Below, piece after piece: positions 19,300 through 30,724 of a stretch of 64,000 bases of DNA; positions within the stretch are counted from its first letter, which is position 1, and every line of letters begins with the position of its first letter. The position numbers and the translations under genes are program-made. A model generated the notes under the pieces. It was not told the origin of the DNA, did not search any database, and worked only from the letters and a program-made list of their open reading frames with translations. This DNA comes from Durusdinium trenchii (lineage: Eukaryota; Sar; Dinophyceae; Suessiales; Symbiodiniaceae), in assembly GCA_963970005.1 (NCBI GenBank), contig CAXAMN010021273.1:358166-422165 (forward strand). Direction: 5' to 3'.

Positions 19300-21940
19300 T
19301 GTATCGAGTTGAACATGACGCGATGGATGACTGGTGGTTTCTTTCTTTTTGATTGACCCCATGTCAAAACCTGGAAGTCGGCGACCTTAAAGACTTGAGA
19401 CTGGAGACGATAAAAAAGGAGCGTCCTCTACTTCAGTGGAATAAAATCGTCGGGACTTCTAGGCTTCGGGCACATATAGTATGCTATAGTACTATGCGTT
19501 CTATACACATGGTATAGGTTCTGTACACAGCCTTCTTCAAGACTTGATGCAAGGCATGTTTTCTCAGAACTCCGTCTTCACATCCGTTGCCGCAATGCAA
19601 TGACATGCAGAATTTAACAAACCAGCACCTTCATGTCGGGGTCACCAATGGAAGCCCCAGCCCTGGACACCCTGACCCGAAGGTCAAGGTACCTTCATAG
19701 CTGTTTTTGTAACTTCGCATTTGAACGCACGCGCGCAGGCAGTGAAACCATGTGTTTGTTTGGAAGTACTGGTGTAACCCGCCGTGCCGTGGGTAAAGCT
19801 CTCCTTTTAGCCGGGTCTCTGACTGAAGCACTCCCAAGTAGGTTGGACATTGAAGTGAAGCTAAGGTATGATGAACTTGCAACGAGTTTTTCCCGATGTC
19901 GCTACTTTTACGCACCTGGGACGTTCACTCACGGCTGAGCCAAGGAAGGGATGCAATCTGTATGTTTTTTTCTGAATGTTGCCTTGATGTTGAGGGGCTT
20001 CTGTGTTTGTCGACTTGTGCGTAGCCCTGTGATTGTTAGCCCTGTGATGCCGCAAGTAAACTTGTTTTAAAATCCTAGCCACATGCGTGCAACTGCACAG
20101 TAGGGGCATCACACGTAAAACTAGCGAGCACCTTTTTGTGGCAAGACTGCCTTGAAGGGAGTCCGATTCATTGCCAGAAACATCCAAGCACATCCTCCAC
20201 CCAAAGCCTGCCCAAGTACCTTCTCAGGAGGTAGTACTATCCAGGCATGTGTTGCATAATGAACATGGACCTTTCCTTGCTGAACCGACATGTTGTTTGC
20301 TCTGGAAGACCTCAGGCATGCCATGAACGCCTGCGCTTTGAAGTTGAGCTGGCATGAAGCTCTCTTGTTTGCCGGCACCTCGGTTCGCACAATCCTGGAC
20401 CCCAAATAGCAGAGTTAGTGGTCGTTTGATGTTGTTTGTAAACGTATTGCTTCGGACTGGGGCCAATTTTTAGGTTTCAGGGTACCGGTTTCCAATGATG
20501 TTTGTTTTTCATGTTGCCCAGAAAACCGTTTGACAACTCCAAACTATAGACAAATCATTACTTAAATACATGTTGCAAAACACATTGAAACAACATTAAT
20601 GTTGTTTGACGTGACGTCGCAATCTTTGCGCAACGTTTGATTCGCGTTTACCAAGAAAGGTTGTCGTCCAATCAATTCCAAGACCAGTTGAGAAAGGGGA
20701 AGTAGAAAAGCGACCTCCTCATCTGTTGGGTCCTGTGACTTTTTTAAATGGTTTTACCTGTTTTACCGTGGTTGTACGACTGACTGACTGGGTATTGATC
20801 GGATTTGGGGCCCAAGTCCCACACAACACCTCGTGCGCGCCGCAAACAACCTCGTCGTCAGCCAGCGGCACTGGGCGCAGTGTTCCTTTTATTACGTGTT
20901 TGTGGAAGGTTGGGACTTGAAGGCTGCTTCTTTGCAATGAACATCGTTCCAAAACAAATCAAAACATAACAAATGCCAACATCCTACAACATATATTTCA
21001 AAAAACTAAAGCATTTTAAAGATATATATATATAGCTATAATAACACTTAATAGTTTAAAGGTATATGAAAAGAAAGGTATGCAATCACACGCGGGGAAG
21101 TCAACGTTGCCACTCCTAAGTTGTTTTGATGGGTTACAATTTCAATACGGAAGTTACGAGTGTATGCCTGAATTCAATCGAGGGCTGGTCGATTTGATGT
21201 GGAGCCGTCACAGCCAGTGACATTTTTCACAACAAAACAGACCTTGTTCACTATATGTCATTCCAATTCGTTCCAGGCCACTCAATGTTCATTCGCCATT
21301 GTTTTCAACCAATGTTTAAAGTTGGTGAACACAGACATACAGAAACACAAAGTTCTTTGAAGATAAACCATATCGTGGTCCCAGGTTCCGTGGGTGGGGG
21401 AAGTGGTGTTGGGCGTTTTGGTTCAAGTTCGAGCGAGGGGAGGCTGGAACAGGGAGATACACTCTGACCCACATTCGGACGTGGAAAATCGATTCAATAG
21501 GCCCCAGGCAGAGAATGTTGATGCATTTTGCAAATACCAAACAGGGGGTGAACTTCGAAGTTCCGTTTTCCAAACCGAGCGGTCGTCCTATTTCTTGAGT
21601 CCGGAGCTCGAGCGATTGGGGCCACGCTCCGTCCGATGTGCAAAATCATGTCCGATTTTTTTTCTCAGAACCTGAACCATCATCGGAAACATATGGAATA
21701 ATTTGAAAACACGCATTCCTAATTACACGTTTTTGATGGCACCACCTCCTTAGACTTGCCATCCTGTCCAAGTGTCCAATGGAAGTGCAATTTAGGCAAA
21801 TCACCTTTTTTGAGACACATTTAATTTCCCACATATTTGCATTTGCATTCATGTTTGGCACGGTGTTCCCAGCTTCGCCCACGACTTCGCTTTGGTCTCC
21901 GATTGCGGGATCGCGTGGCCTAGGTGCTGCTTGGACGGCC
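19300..21940. other. Non-coding stretch, no gene seen
   Basis: Mixed composition with TA-rich pieces near 19490 and 21020-21055. No recognisable domain on either strand. Confidence 0.4.
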
Positions 21941-21950
21941 CAGGTCCAGC

Positions 21951-22095
21951 TCGACCAGATGGCTTTGACCCCGCTATTGGCCGCACATCCCTGGCGGAAA
22001 GGCTTGAGCCTGGCGCAGGCGCGTGCGCAAGTGGGAACCCACACTTGGAACGATGGAGGCTTACAGCTGGATTCGGTGTGTGGCACGGCTGCATG
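21951..22095 (+). CDS. Possible PPR-like exon fragment
   Basis: After GGCCCAG, VQLDQMALTPLLAAHPWRKG then LSLAQARAQVG loosely fits a PPR helix pair (W-R-x-x-L-S-L). There is no canonical PD turn. Weak. Confidence 0.28.
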
Positions 22096-22099
22096 AGTT

Positions 22100-23115
22100 G
22101 GTGTGGACGAGTTGGTGATGGTTTTGGAAGGATATACTGATGTCAGTATGGATATAGTGATGTCATCGCGAAAAGCCGCCGCGTATAAGCCTGTGTTATG
22201 ACAACTCTTTGAGGGTGTATGTATCGGTATGTATGTGATGTGATGTTATGTTGTATTATGCATGTATGTATGGGTCGAATAAATTCCGGATTTAAACTGG
22301 GAAGCCAGGGAGGGGAGCGTGTAATGAATTTCATGATTTGTTTCTTTGGTTTTCTATTTAGTGGGAACGATTTTCTTCAGCTGGATTCAGCTGGTCTTGG
22401 AGAGATCTGGAAGGAGCCAACAACGCTGCAGCACTGTTTGAACCGATTGGATATACAAATACTGTACCTAGAACCTCTTCTTGGCCAGAAATGTCTGCTT
22501 AGGCACTCTTGCCCCCTATACGGGTTCTTGTCCCCTTCTGGCATTCTTGTCCTTTTGGCGGCAATAAGATTCCACCCACCACTGGTTCCAGGAATTTCCA
22601 CAGTGACGAAAATCATTTGTACATCAGGAATTCACTTTTGCTTCACTTGCATATACTTGCATGTTGTTTAGTGTTTGAATGCTTTAGTTCAAATTTTAAA
22701 TGCATTTTTGCGTAGGTAGGTGTTCTTGCCCCTTCTTGCCTGTTACTTAGGCGTTCTTACCCATTCCCCCTCACTACAATCAGTAGTTGGGTGGACAAAG
22801 GAATGGTAGCTTTTTGGGGGAGTGAGCGATACAGGTTTCAAATACTTTAGATCGGGGACTAGCATCAGGTGGCAAGCGTGTGTTTTCTCATGTGTTTTTT
22901 CCCAAACAGTGTGGACACACTAGGGGTTCTTACGATAAGTGAAAAGCAGCTGATGCTTAGATCGCTGAAGCGCGCGGCCGTGACCGGCTAATTCGCTGCT
23001 ATTTACAGTACATTCATGCCTCTCGACATCGTCAGTGCGCATTTCGACTGCGCAGGCTCGCAAAGTCTGGGGGCCCGCGGGGGGGTGCTTCTAACGACTG
23101 CGCTCTTGTTGTGGT
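22100..23115. other. Non-coding stretch, no gene seen
   Basis: AT-rich at 22200-22340, with GTATGTATG-like runs. No gene recognised. Confidence 0.4.
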
Positions 23116-23139
23116 GTCGTGCGCATTTCCGCACATGAT

Positions 23140-23690
23140 GGTCACTTTTCGTGGCAGGTGCAATGGAAACCTCGTGTTTTCGAGCTTCAAAGTCGACTTT
23201 TCGTGACAGGTGCAAGGGATCGGAGCTGTTTTACTTCGAAATTAAGTTTTCGTGGCAGGTGCAGCACTTTGGACATGGTGGTGATCGTCGAGGAGCTCAG
23301 ATTTCGTGACAGGTGCAGTGAATCGTGACTTTTGGACATGTGGCTCGTTTGCAGATTTCGCGCTTCGCGGCGCAGCACTTGTGGTGAACCTTGAAGCCTT
23401 GAAGTGCAGATTTCGTGGCAGGCACAGCACTTGGTGAACCTCGATGTGCAGATTTCGTGGCAGGCGCAGTACTTTGTAATCCTCGAAGTGCAGATTTCGT
23501 GGCAGGCACAGCACTTGTGAACCTCACTTTGATGCGCAGAGTTCGTGGCAGGCACAGGACTTTGTGAACCTCGATGCGCAGAGTTCGTGGCAGGCACAGC
23601 ACTTTAAACCTCGATGCGCAGACTTCGTGGCAGGTACAGCACTTTGTGACCCTCGACGTGCAGAGCTGAGTTCGTGACAGGCACAGCATC
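23140..23690. repeat. About 45-bp tandem array, TTCGTGGCAGG unit
   Basis: Eleven occurrences of TTCGTGGCAGG or TTCGTGACAGG, followed by TGCAG/CACAG and AGCACTTTG, at roughly 40-55-bp spacing, with one longer interval near 23315-23410. Translations on the - strand give a repeated Cys/His-rich peptide, an artefact of the array. Confidence 0.88.
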
Positions 23691-23730
23691 CTGGCGTGGT
23701 TCCACCTAGGGCGCTCTGGTGACTGTGGGC

Positions 23731-23848
23731 GACTCACTCACTCACTCAGTCATTCATTCAGTCATTCATTCATTCATTCATTCGTTCATTCATTTATTCA
23801 TTCATTCATTCATTCATTCATTCATTCATTCATTCATTCATTCATTCA
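23731..23848. repeat. (ATTC)n microsatellite
   Basis: Long run of CATTCATTCATT with a few substitutions, ending at CACTACCTTG. Confidence 0.95.
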
Positions 23849-23937
23849 CTACCTTGATGTGTGCTCTGGTGACTGTGTTCTCAGATGTGTGATCGTGTAG
23901 CTTGCAGATCTGACCTCTGTCTTCTCACGCTGACAAC

Positions 23938-24055
23938 GTGCACTCTCACTCTGACTCTCTCGCTCTCACTCGCACTCACAACACCCACGCTCACTCTCAC
24001 TCACATGGCTTCTCATTCTCACCCACGCTCACAGTCACTCGCTCATTCACTCAGG
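23938..24055. repeat. CTCACTCT-rich low-complexity tract
   Basis: Repeated CACTCTCACTC and CTCACTC words. Confidence 0.8.
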
Positions 24056-24324
24056 TGCTGCGTGGTCTGGTGACCGTGTTGAACTGCCTGTCACACCATA
24101 CAAACGCCCGCAAGAACACAGTCAGCAGGGCGCGGTGTTATCTTTCTTTAGCATCCCTTTGCATACTCGAGCAGACCAGTGAACAGAATGGTTTTCATGG
24201 ACAAAAACCTCCTGTCGTGTGACCGCGTGGACACATCGGATATGCATATGGGCATCGATCTAAAGGTCCATGAAAGGAGTTTCATATGGAACAGCCATTT
24301 CGGTTACTAAGTACCAACCGGGCG

Positions 24325-24945
24325 AAAGATCGCGAAAGTTAAACACAGGGTTCGCGAAAGTAATCTTTTTTTCGCGAAAGTTCATGTAACCATGTATGTT
24401 ATTTGTAGGTAAAGGGACCCTTATTTGTTTGCTTACTGTGATCTTTTCAGAGCACCAGCTCAGAAGGAAATCAGAGTCTTTGTGCAATTGTCACCAAGCC
24501 TTGTCTTCCGGGTTTCGTCTCAGAGGAAACTCGGTACGCCAATGGAAAGGTTCGATCCATTGCTGAAGAAACTTGGGAATTTGTCCAAAACATGTCCGGT
24601 TTTTCGCGAAAGTTTCGCGAAAGTTCGCGAAAATCTTCGCGAAAGACGGGTTGTCCTGAGAAGGGGTTGCCTCATGTCTCTTTAGGTTCAAGTCAGACAG
24701 AAAGATTGTAGGATGGATATAGTCGGAACTTTTCGGGAATGCATACGCAATGGGGCTCCAGGTGAGAAGTCAGTTAGGGGTTGCAAAGTTGAGTTGGGGG
24801 CTACATCATGCATACCTATATAGTTTTCCTTTAACTACTATATATACCCATGTACCCGAACTTCTTCTGAATATGTAAGATCATACTTCGCGAAAGTTCG
24901 CGAAAGTAAAACATGGGGTTCGCGATTTTTTTTTCGCGAAGAGGC
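24325..24945. repeat. Cluster of TTCGCGAAAG palindromic motifs
   Basis: More than ten copies of the palindrome TTCGCGAA or near variants, usually followed by AGT. Several are directly abutting at 24601-24650 and 24887-24905; others are spaced along the tract. Confidence 0.85.
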
Positions 24946-25705
24946 ACTTTCCAGATGAAAGGAATTTAGATCAACCACCATATTCACAGGGAAGTTCCAA
25001 GCACGAGGAAATTGAGGTTTGTGTTTTGCTTAAGTTACAATATGTGGTTAATAAAGCTGGCTCTCAGAAAGCACGCGTAGGCACACCAAATGAAAGGAAC
25101 ACATTGTCATTGACTGATCGGGTTTGCCGAGTGATCTGACTTGGTTTGTAGAACCCCCCCGATCGATCAGAAGTACCGCCACCGAACGTGACCGAACCTG
25201 GTTAGTTCGGTCACTGACCAACAGGCCTGTTTTACAGGTCACTTACAGACTTCCAACTTGGGTCATCAACTGAAAAAAACGGGTGATTTCAATATCAGTA
25301 ATGCTTGTCACCTTGGAACGACGATCGGAGGATCAGATATCACTTTCGACCTGGACGATCCGGAAATTTGGGTTTGCTACATGTTTGTAGAATCAGACCG
25401 GTCAGAACCGTCGGATTTGAGGTTGGAGTGCCCTGCTAGCGGCTTCCCATTGGCAAAAGGCCTTGGAGCTCGGACGCCACCTGGAGGTGAAAAGAGCTCA
25501 GATGGATTTAGTATGGGTTTAAGAAGAGTGACACGCTTTGAGGGGTTTTCGTCGAATTCACACCCAGGCCTTGGAAACCCCGCTGACCCGGGACCCGTAA
25601 AGCCTTCAAGGAAGGACTGGAAAATGGTCTTCGCCTTGGAGGCTCCAAGAGGGTTGAGGCTGGTGGCTGGACCTGTTTGAAAAGGGTCACTGTAGGCACC
25701 CAGTG

Positions 25706-26164
25706 CTACAGTGAGCCACACAGAAGCGCGTGATGGGATGGATTCATTGACAAGAACCCATTTGGCAGGTAGGAATGCACCCTCTCAGGTACGGTAGGTG
25801 CTTCTAGATACCCCTGAGTGGACACCTCTATGAAATGAGGGGAGTGGACACCTCCCATAAAGGACGTTTTGAGCCATAAGGGGAACCAGGAATCGTTTCT
25901 ATGGAGACTCCGTTTCGTCAGGGGTGATGCTTTTAGATGTGGAGTCTCCAAGCCGTCCAAGTCTTCCTCCATGTTTTTCTTCAATTTTCTTCGCTGGATT
26001 GGTTCCTTAAGTGCACATTTACAGGACACCCATAGTTTGGGCGAGTTTTCTGTAGATTTTCTCCTAAGCCTTAAACCAATCGGAATAGCTTCATCAGGAT
26101 GTCTTCCCTGTGCTTCCATCACTTTGACCACAGCTGGCCACAACGCTCTGCTGTCGCTTGGCAC
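25706..26164 (-). CDS. Hypothetical protein frame, unknown
   Basis: An open frame of 152 residues with a balanced composition (PSDSRALWPAVVKVMEAQG, IPIGLRLRRKS, CKCALKEPIQRRKL). It is open upstream too, through RPNDLERVVV. Its 3' half overlaps a duplicated GTGGACACCTC word near 25826-25855. I recognise no domain. It may be an exon of a - strand gene or a degenerate element; low certainty. Confidence 0.3.
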   Translation of the reverse strand: MPSDSRALWPAVVKVMEAQGRHPDEAIPIGLRLRRKSTENSPKLWVSCKCALKEPIQRRKLKKNMEEDLDGLETPHLKASPLTKRSLHRNDSWFPLWLKTSFMGGVHSPHFIEVSTQGYLEAPTVPERVHSYLPNGFLSMNPSHHALLCGSL

Positions 26165-26900
26165 GACGACTCTCTCCAGGTCATTGGGACGGTTTAGATC
26201 TGCTGATTTTTTAAAACAATGCTGTCTCTTTTGGAATGTATTACATATTATAATATGTGTGTTCTTGGAATGTATTATTTTGGAATGTTTTTTGTTTTAA
26301 TATATATATATATATAGTATTATATTACAATATGATCAATATGTTTGTTGACCCAACCAATCAGTGGTGGGCCTAAAAGCAACCTTGTTGGGGGAGCCGG
26401 ATTCCCCGAAGTTGGATCAGGGGGTGGACCAACGGTTGAGTTTCATTCTCTCGTTGAACTGAGGGATCAGTTGAAGATGTGAACATATTTGATGCCGTGA
26501 AGTGAAAATTCCATCAACATGAGCATTGCCGTTGCTGTTGCTGCTGTGGCCGCCATGCAAGGCTAGTGCTGGCGGCTGAGAAGCCAGTGACAGTGTTGGG
26601 ATATTTGGGATCCACACCCCGGAAGCAGTGCATAGCAGTGCCACGCGCACAACAAATACGTATATATATGTATATATGTATACAAGGATAAAAGTTATCA
26701 ACTGTAAGAGGACTTCTTGAACGCATTCCGGACCCCATAGCTGCGAACGTGCATTCTTTTTCGCAGTTGCAATTAGCCAATTTAGTTGAACCAACCAACC
26801 ATCCATTACCATTAGCCAGAAACCAACCAATCAACCAACCAACCAACCAGTTTAGTTCAGTTGAGCTCAGCCCTTCCTCCCCATTGCCTCACCCCGCTTG
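26165..26900. other. Non-coding stretch with short repeats
   Basis: TA dinucleotide run near 26298-26318, TATATGTATATATG near 26660, and (CCAACCAA)n-like words near 26800-26850. No gene. Confidence 0.45.
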
Positions 26901-26914
26901 CTCCAAGGTCGGCT

Positions 26915-27005
26915 TCTGGCCACTGGGCACGGGCTTGGACGCTCTTCGAGCGAGGGGACGCTCTTCGCGCTGAGGTGGACGTGTTCAGCTCCACGGAGGA
27001 AGTCT
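26915..27005 (+). CDS. PPR-repeat exon fragment
   Basis: GHWARAWTLFERGDALRAEV, then DVFSSTEE, fits the second helix and linker of a PPR unit (GxWxxAWxLFExxxxxxxxxDVFS). Short, and the left edge is uncertain (a TGCTCCAAG acceptor-like site at about 26905). Confidence 0.45.
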
Positions 27006-27041
27006 GTTGGGGGTCTTTGGCGGTCCCCCCCCCCCGGGCAG

Positions 27042-27130
27042 GGGTTCGTTTGTACACGCGGAAATCGGATCGTTTGTACACGCGGTGACGGGGATCGTCT
27101 GTACACGCGGGGATGTATGTACACGCGGCT
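27042..27130. repeat. GTACACGCGG short tandem repeat
   Basis: Four copies of TGTACACGCGG at about 20-30-bp spacing. Confidence 0.75.
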
Positions 27131-27235
27131 TCCGTATGCGGGGTGCCTAAACAGTGGCCATACTTTGGGTTCTTACGGTAGGTGCACAGGCCGGGTGTTA
27201 ATCCAGGGTGCTCAGATGTGTGTGAGCCCCACCCC

Positions 27236-27307
27236 TCCCCACTCAACCCACCCCAACCCCACCCCACCCCACCCCACCCCACCCCACCCCACCCCACCCC
27301 ACCCCAC
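27236..27307. repeat. (ACCCC)n microsatellite at assembly gap
   Basis: CCCCACCCCACCCC runs straight into the gap. A shorter copy recurs at about 27468-27485. Confidence 0.9.
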
Positions 27308-27407
27308 NNNNNNNNNNNNNNNNNNNNNNNNNNNNNNNNNNNNNNNNNNNNNNNNNNNNNNNNNNNNNNNNNNNNNNNNNNNNNNNNNNNNNNNNNNNNN
27401 NNNNNNN
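27308..27407. other. Assembly gap, 100 N
   Basis: One hundred undetermined bases, probably a fixed-size placeholder. Any reading across it is meaningless. Confidence 0.99.
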
Positions 27408-27489
27408 GCACCCTTACTTCAACACTGGGATATTGGATATGAATGCTAGTCGAGGTGAACGTCATTAGCCCCACCCCACCCCACCACCC

Positions 27490-27590
27490 GATGTGCCCTG
27501 TGTGCGAAGATGATCCAGATTTGTGTGCGCAGATGATCCAGATTTGTGTGCGCAGATGATCTTGGCTGTGTGCGCAGATGATCCCCTGTC
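27490..27590. repeat. TGTGTGCGCAGATGATC tandem repeat
   Basis: About four copies with a 20-24-bp period (TGTGTGCGCAGATGATCCAG). Confidence 0.8.
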
Positions 27591-28031
27591 CCCCCCCGGG
27601 TCCTATCCATGAGGTGCCAGATGTGCCCTGTCCATCGGTATCAAGGTATGTGAAAGTATCTGAATCGATTTGATTCGTGTGCCTTAAATCTTCGTTTCAA
27701 TCTTCATATGCAGAAGTCCTTTTTATAGCCAGTCAAAGGAAAGGGAACATGTTTTGTTTGCAAAACACCACTCCTTCTTCCGCGTAAATCTGTAATGTTC
27801 GATAGTCGGCCTCGAACCCTCGGTTGATTGAGGGGGTGTGACAGGTGACAAGTGACAGGTCCAAAAGAGCCTTTACAGCATCGAACAAGAACTGTTGCAG
27901 CAAAATGAACCCAAACAAAGTTGTGACATGGTCCATCATCCATGAGTATTTTTTGCGTCGTTGCCTTAATTTGGAGACTACAGTCGACTCCAAATGCATG
28001 TGTGTTGATGAGTGGCTCTTAGACATTTGAG

Positions 28032-28145
28032 GCTACAACTCGGTCGTCGCCTCCCAGAAGCGCTGGCAGTCAGCACTGGTCATCCTGCAAGAGATGTCGA
28101 CAAGTCAAGTTGAAGGTGACCGCATTGGAGTCAATGCTTTGACCA
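28032..28145 (+). CDS. PPR-repeat exon fragment
   Basis: An ATTTGAG acceptor-like site precedes YNSVVASQKRWQSALVILQ, then EMSTSQVEGDRIGVNAL, one full PPR unit with the W-QSALxxLxEM signature and the start of the next (GVNALTTE). Same strand as the other PPR exons and 450 bp before the next one. Confidence 0.65.
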
Positions 28146-28599
28146 CCGAAAATTGTTTAAGCAGAGGTTCCAAGTTGGGGTGGATGGAAGTATTTGTGGG
28201 GTACCCAGTTAAGCTGCCCCAATTTGTAGCCCCTGGAACGTTTTGTATTGTCATATGTGCAATATCACGTTATCTAACATCTTTGATTTTGTTGTTTTGG
28301 ATAAGATATTAATTTCAGATGGAGCCTTGAACATGTGGAAGAGCGACCAATCTCCAATCACACTTCGGGGTCCAATGACTTGTATGTAGGTGCTTTTGCT
28401 CGCGCGAAAGGCAAAATCTCGGTCGAAACAGGCGCTGTTTTCAAAACTGTTTTCACCTCAGAAAAAGGGAACATCAGGGCGAACATGAGCTCATTTGCTC
28501 ATACTGTCTCAGATTCCAAGGATCAGTCTGAGCTCAGATTCCTCCGAATGGCCTCGGGCCTTTGATGCTTTTCGTGGCTTGTCTTCCTCGTCATTGCAG

Positions 28600-28665
28600 C
28601 CCGATGTGGTGACCTTCTCGGCCCGGATGGAGGCGCTGCGGGCGCCAGCTCGCCGATTTGGTTGT
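28600..28665 (+). CDS. PPR-repeat exon fragment
   Basis: CATTGCAG precedes PDVVTFSARMEALRAPARR, the first helix of a PPR unit. The reading meets a stop at 28668, so a donor must lie before it. Confidence 0.55.
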
Positions 28666-28964
28666 TGAGCGTAACGAAGGAACCCGGGGGGCGCCCGTGG
28701 GCGCCTGTGGGAGCGAAGAGAGGTGGACCGGTGCTTCCATGAGAGGTGGACGGGTATGGTGGCAATGGGTCAAGCAGGGCGGGCGGGGTCTTGACTGGCA
28801 TGGGACGGCAAGGTCAGGTTCAAAATCAATGGTTTTGCTGGTCAAAGGGCAACCCATGAAACACCACGCAATCTGCATGAGTTCGCCATTTTGACTAAGT
28901 CCATCCCCGTGTCGATGCTCTTTCGGCAGTGGCTCACCCCTTCTTGTGCCGAGGCCTGTGCGCA

Positions 28965-29130
28965 GGCATTGCAGTGGGAGTTGGGCTTCGACTCACTGGT
29001 GGCTATGATGAACGTGGGCGTTGAAGCAAATGCCATGACCCGCACCAGCCTTTGCAGTGCCTTGTGCTCCTTGAGGGGAGCATGGACCATGGCACTAGCC
29101 ACATGGAAGAGAACAGCAGACGTCGATCCT
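28965..29130 (+). CDS. PPR-repeat exon fragment
   Basis: After GCATTGCAG, WELGFDSLVAMMNVGVEAN, then AMTRTSLCSALCSLRGAW, then TMALATWKRTAD give the end of one PPR unit and a nearly full second one. The frame is open from 28891 to 29169, but the PPR match covers only this part. Confidence 0.6.
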
Positions 29131-29639
29131 TGCCCAAAGATGGGTCTATCTGGTACCATCCAATCTTGATGTTACACAGCGCACATGGACTTCATTGGAA
29201 GATTCCAAAGATCAGATCATCTCCAAGAACACTCCATGTATGGCATACACATATATATATATATATGTATACGCCCTAGGCTTCCAAGACCATTTAGTTG
29301 ACCTGGTTGTGTAGTGTAAAATCCATTAAAATCCTTAGTAAAACAAGGGTGCTTCGGGATTCAGGCTATCAAATCAATGGTTGGCCAGGAAGCCTAGGGT
29401 ATATAGGCCATTTGACTTCAGTCCGGATCGAGACGGCGCCAAAAAAAACACATCCAGAACGACCCGGGAGTCCTGCACCTTCTTTGGAGATGAAACACCC
29501 TTTCACAAAATCCGAGTGCGCCTGAAAGACCACTGGTGCTTGTAGGTCGGACCACCCGTGCCAATGACGTGCCATCCATCGTTTCGTGATGGAGGACGTT
29601 GAAGAGACCACAGGGTTGAAGGTTGAACAACACATTTGA

Positions 29640-30200
29640 ACCTCAATGAACCTCAGCACCAGTTGGGATAAAGTTGGCCCATACCTCAGGAGCAGATGCA
29701 ATTTACTGTATATCAATATTGCCCGTGACCATGTCCTCTATAACATGAGGGGGGGTTCCTCGTGTTTTTTTTTCCATAAGACGGGTACGTTTTTTCAATG
29801 TACAAAGTCTGTTCTGGACTTTGCACACCTCAATACAACAAACTCTGTTCTGGTCCACCTTCTTGCAGCCCATGAATTGGAAGACACCCAGCAGACGTGG
29901 TCTGCTGTTTCGCAAAAGTGGTTTGAGTCACCTGATGAACCATTTCTCACAGATGATGTGACAGGAATTCTCTCAGATGATGGTCCAACTCAAGGCTTCA
30001 CCCTCGATTATTCTGGCGGACTTGTCTCGATTTATTCTCCAAAAGATACAGGTGACCCTGAAGAGAAGGGTTTGGTAATGTTTGGTATGGTTTGGTCGTT
30101 TAGTTATTTGCATTTGTTCTCGAAACTGGCTGAGGATGCGTTTTCAGTGGGTGTGTGCGCTGGTTGTAGATTGGAGGGGGTTCATTCTGCCCTCGATTCT
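29640..30200. other. Intron-like DNA, open by chance
   Basis: A long open + frame crosses this interval into the next exon, but its translation shows no domain, is F/S-rich, and changes character at 30212. I read it as apparent intron. Confidence 0.4.
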
Positions 30201-30211
30201 TCCCCGCTCAG

Positions 30212-30415
30212 GATGCATCTTACTACAACATCCTCATGTCCAGCTGCGGCAGCCACTGGCGGATGGTGCTTCATTTGCTACATCAAATGCCGCTGGTTCC
30301 GCCAATCTTGGCACCCGACCAAAAGTGCTGGTCCACGGCGGCCCGCGCGCTGTCTGCTGGAGTTGTGTGGCGCGGTGCTTTGGAGATCTTGGAGATGTTG
30401 GGAGAGCACGATGGA
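30212..30415 (+). CDS. PPR-repeat exon, two units
   Basis: CCGCTCAG precedes DASYYNILMSSCGSHWRMV, then LHLLHQMPLVPPILAPDQ, then KCWSTAARALSAGVVWRG and ALEILEMLGEH: two consecutive PPR repeats with the W-xx-AL-xx-L pattern. Frame 30212 is not the frame of the longest overlapping reading. One of the clearest exons in the series. Confidence 0.7.
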
Positions 30416-30568
30416 CTGGATATGGTCATGCAAGTGGCCTGGTGACAAGGTTGTGTCAAATGGTGTGTCAATTGGCGTGACAAGGTATTTTTCAGACAAG
30501 TGGCCTTCAAGGGAGGCTTCTCACCACTTCTGTTTTGAACGTTTGTGTATAGACCTGGCAGTGGCCAG

Positions 30569-30724
30569 GCTTTGGGACATCCCAATGTCAAATCACCGAG
30601 GATGTGTTGCTGTCCACATTGGATTTGAGTGGGCATCTCCGAAGCTACGGGGAAGCGCTGCAGGCCATGGCAGATGCTGCTGTGGAAGAGCTTGGCCAAA
30701 AAAGAGTGAATCGAAGCCCTAGTC
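30569..30724 (+). CDS. Exon with PPR-protein-like C-terminal helix, terminal
   Basis: After GTGGCCAG, FGTSQCQITEDVLLSTLD, then LSGHLRSYGEALQAM and ADAAVEELGQKRVNRSPS to a TAG at 30722-30724. The sequence is helical and resembles the last part of PPR proteins rather than a standard unit. If it is the end of a gene, then 17-30.7 kb and 32-56 kb are separate genes. Confidence 0.5.

Noticed and set aside
23140-23690. CRISPR-like look of regularly spaced repeats
   Set aside because: The units are degenerate and the intervals are themselves repetitive and of variable length; the context is eukaryotic and no cas genes are present.
23187-23737. Cys/His-rich repeated protein on the - strand
   Set aside because: It is the translation of the TTCGTGGCAGG tandem array, readable in more than one frame, with no start context.
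26857-27474. Long frames crossing the N gap on both strands
   Set aside because: They exist only because the gap and the ACCCC repeat carry no stops.
28885-28899. GCCATTTTGACTAAG resembles the dinoflagellate spliced-leader end (GCCATTTTGGCTCAAG)
   Set aside because: It has mismatches and lacks the upstream leader bases; it sits just before a PPR exon and is most likely coincidence.
29646-30722. A 358-residue + strand open frame
   Set aside because: The PPR signal inside this interval lies in other frames with splice-like edges; the long frame has no domain and appears open by chance.
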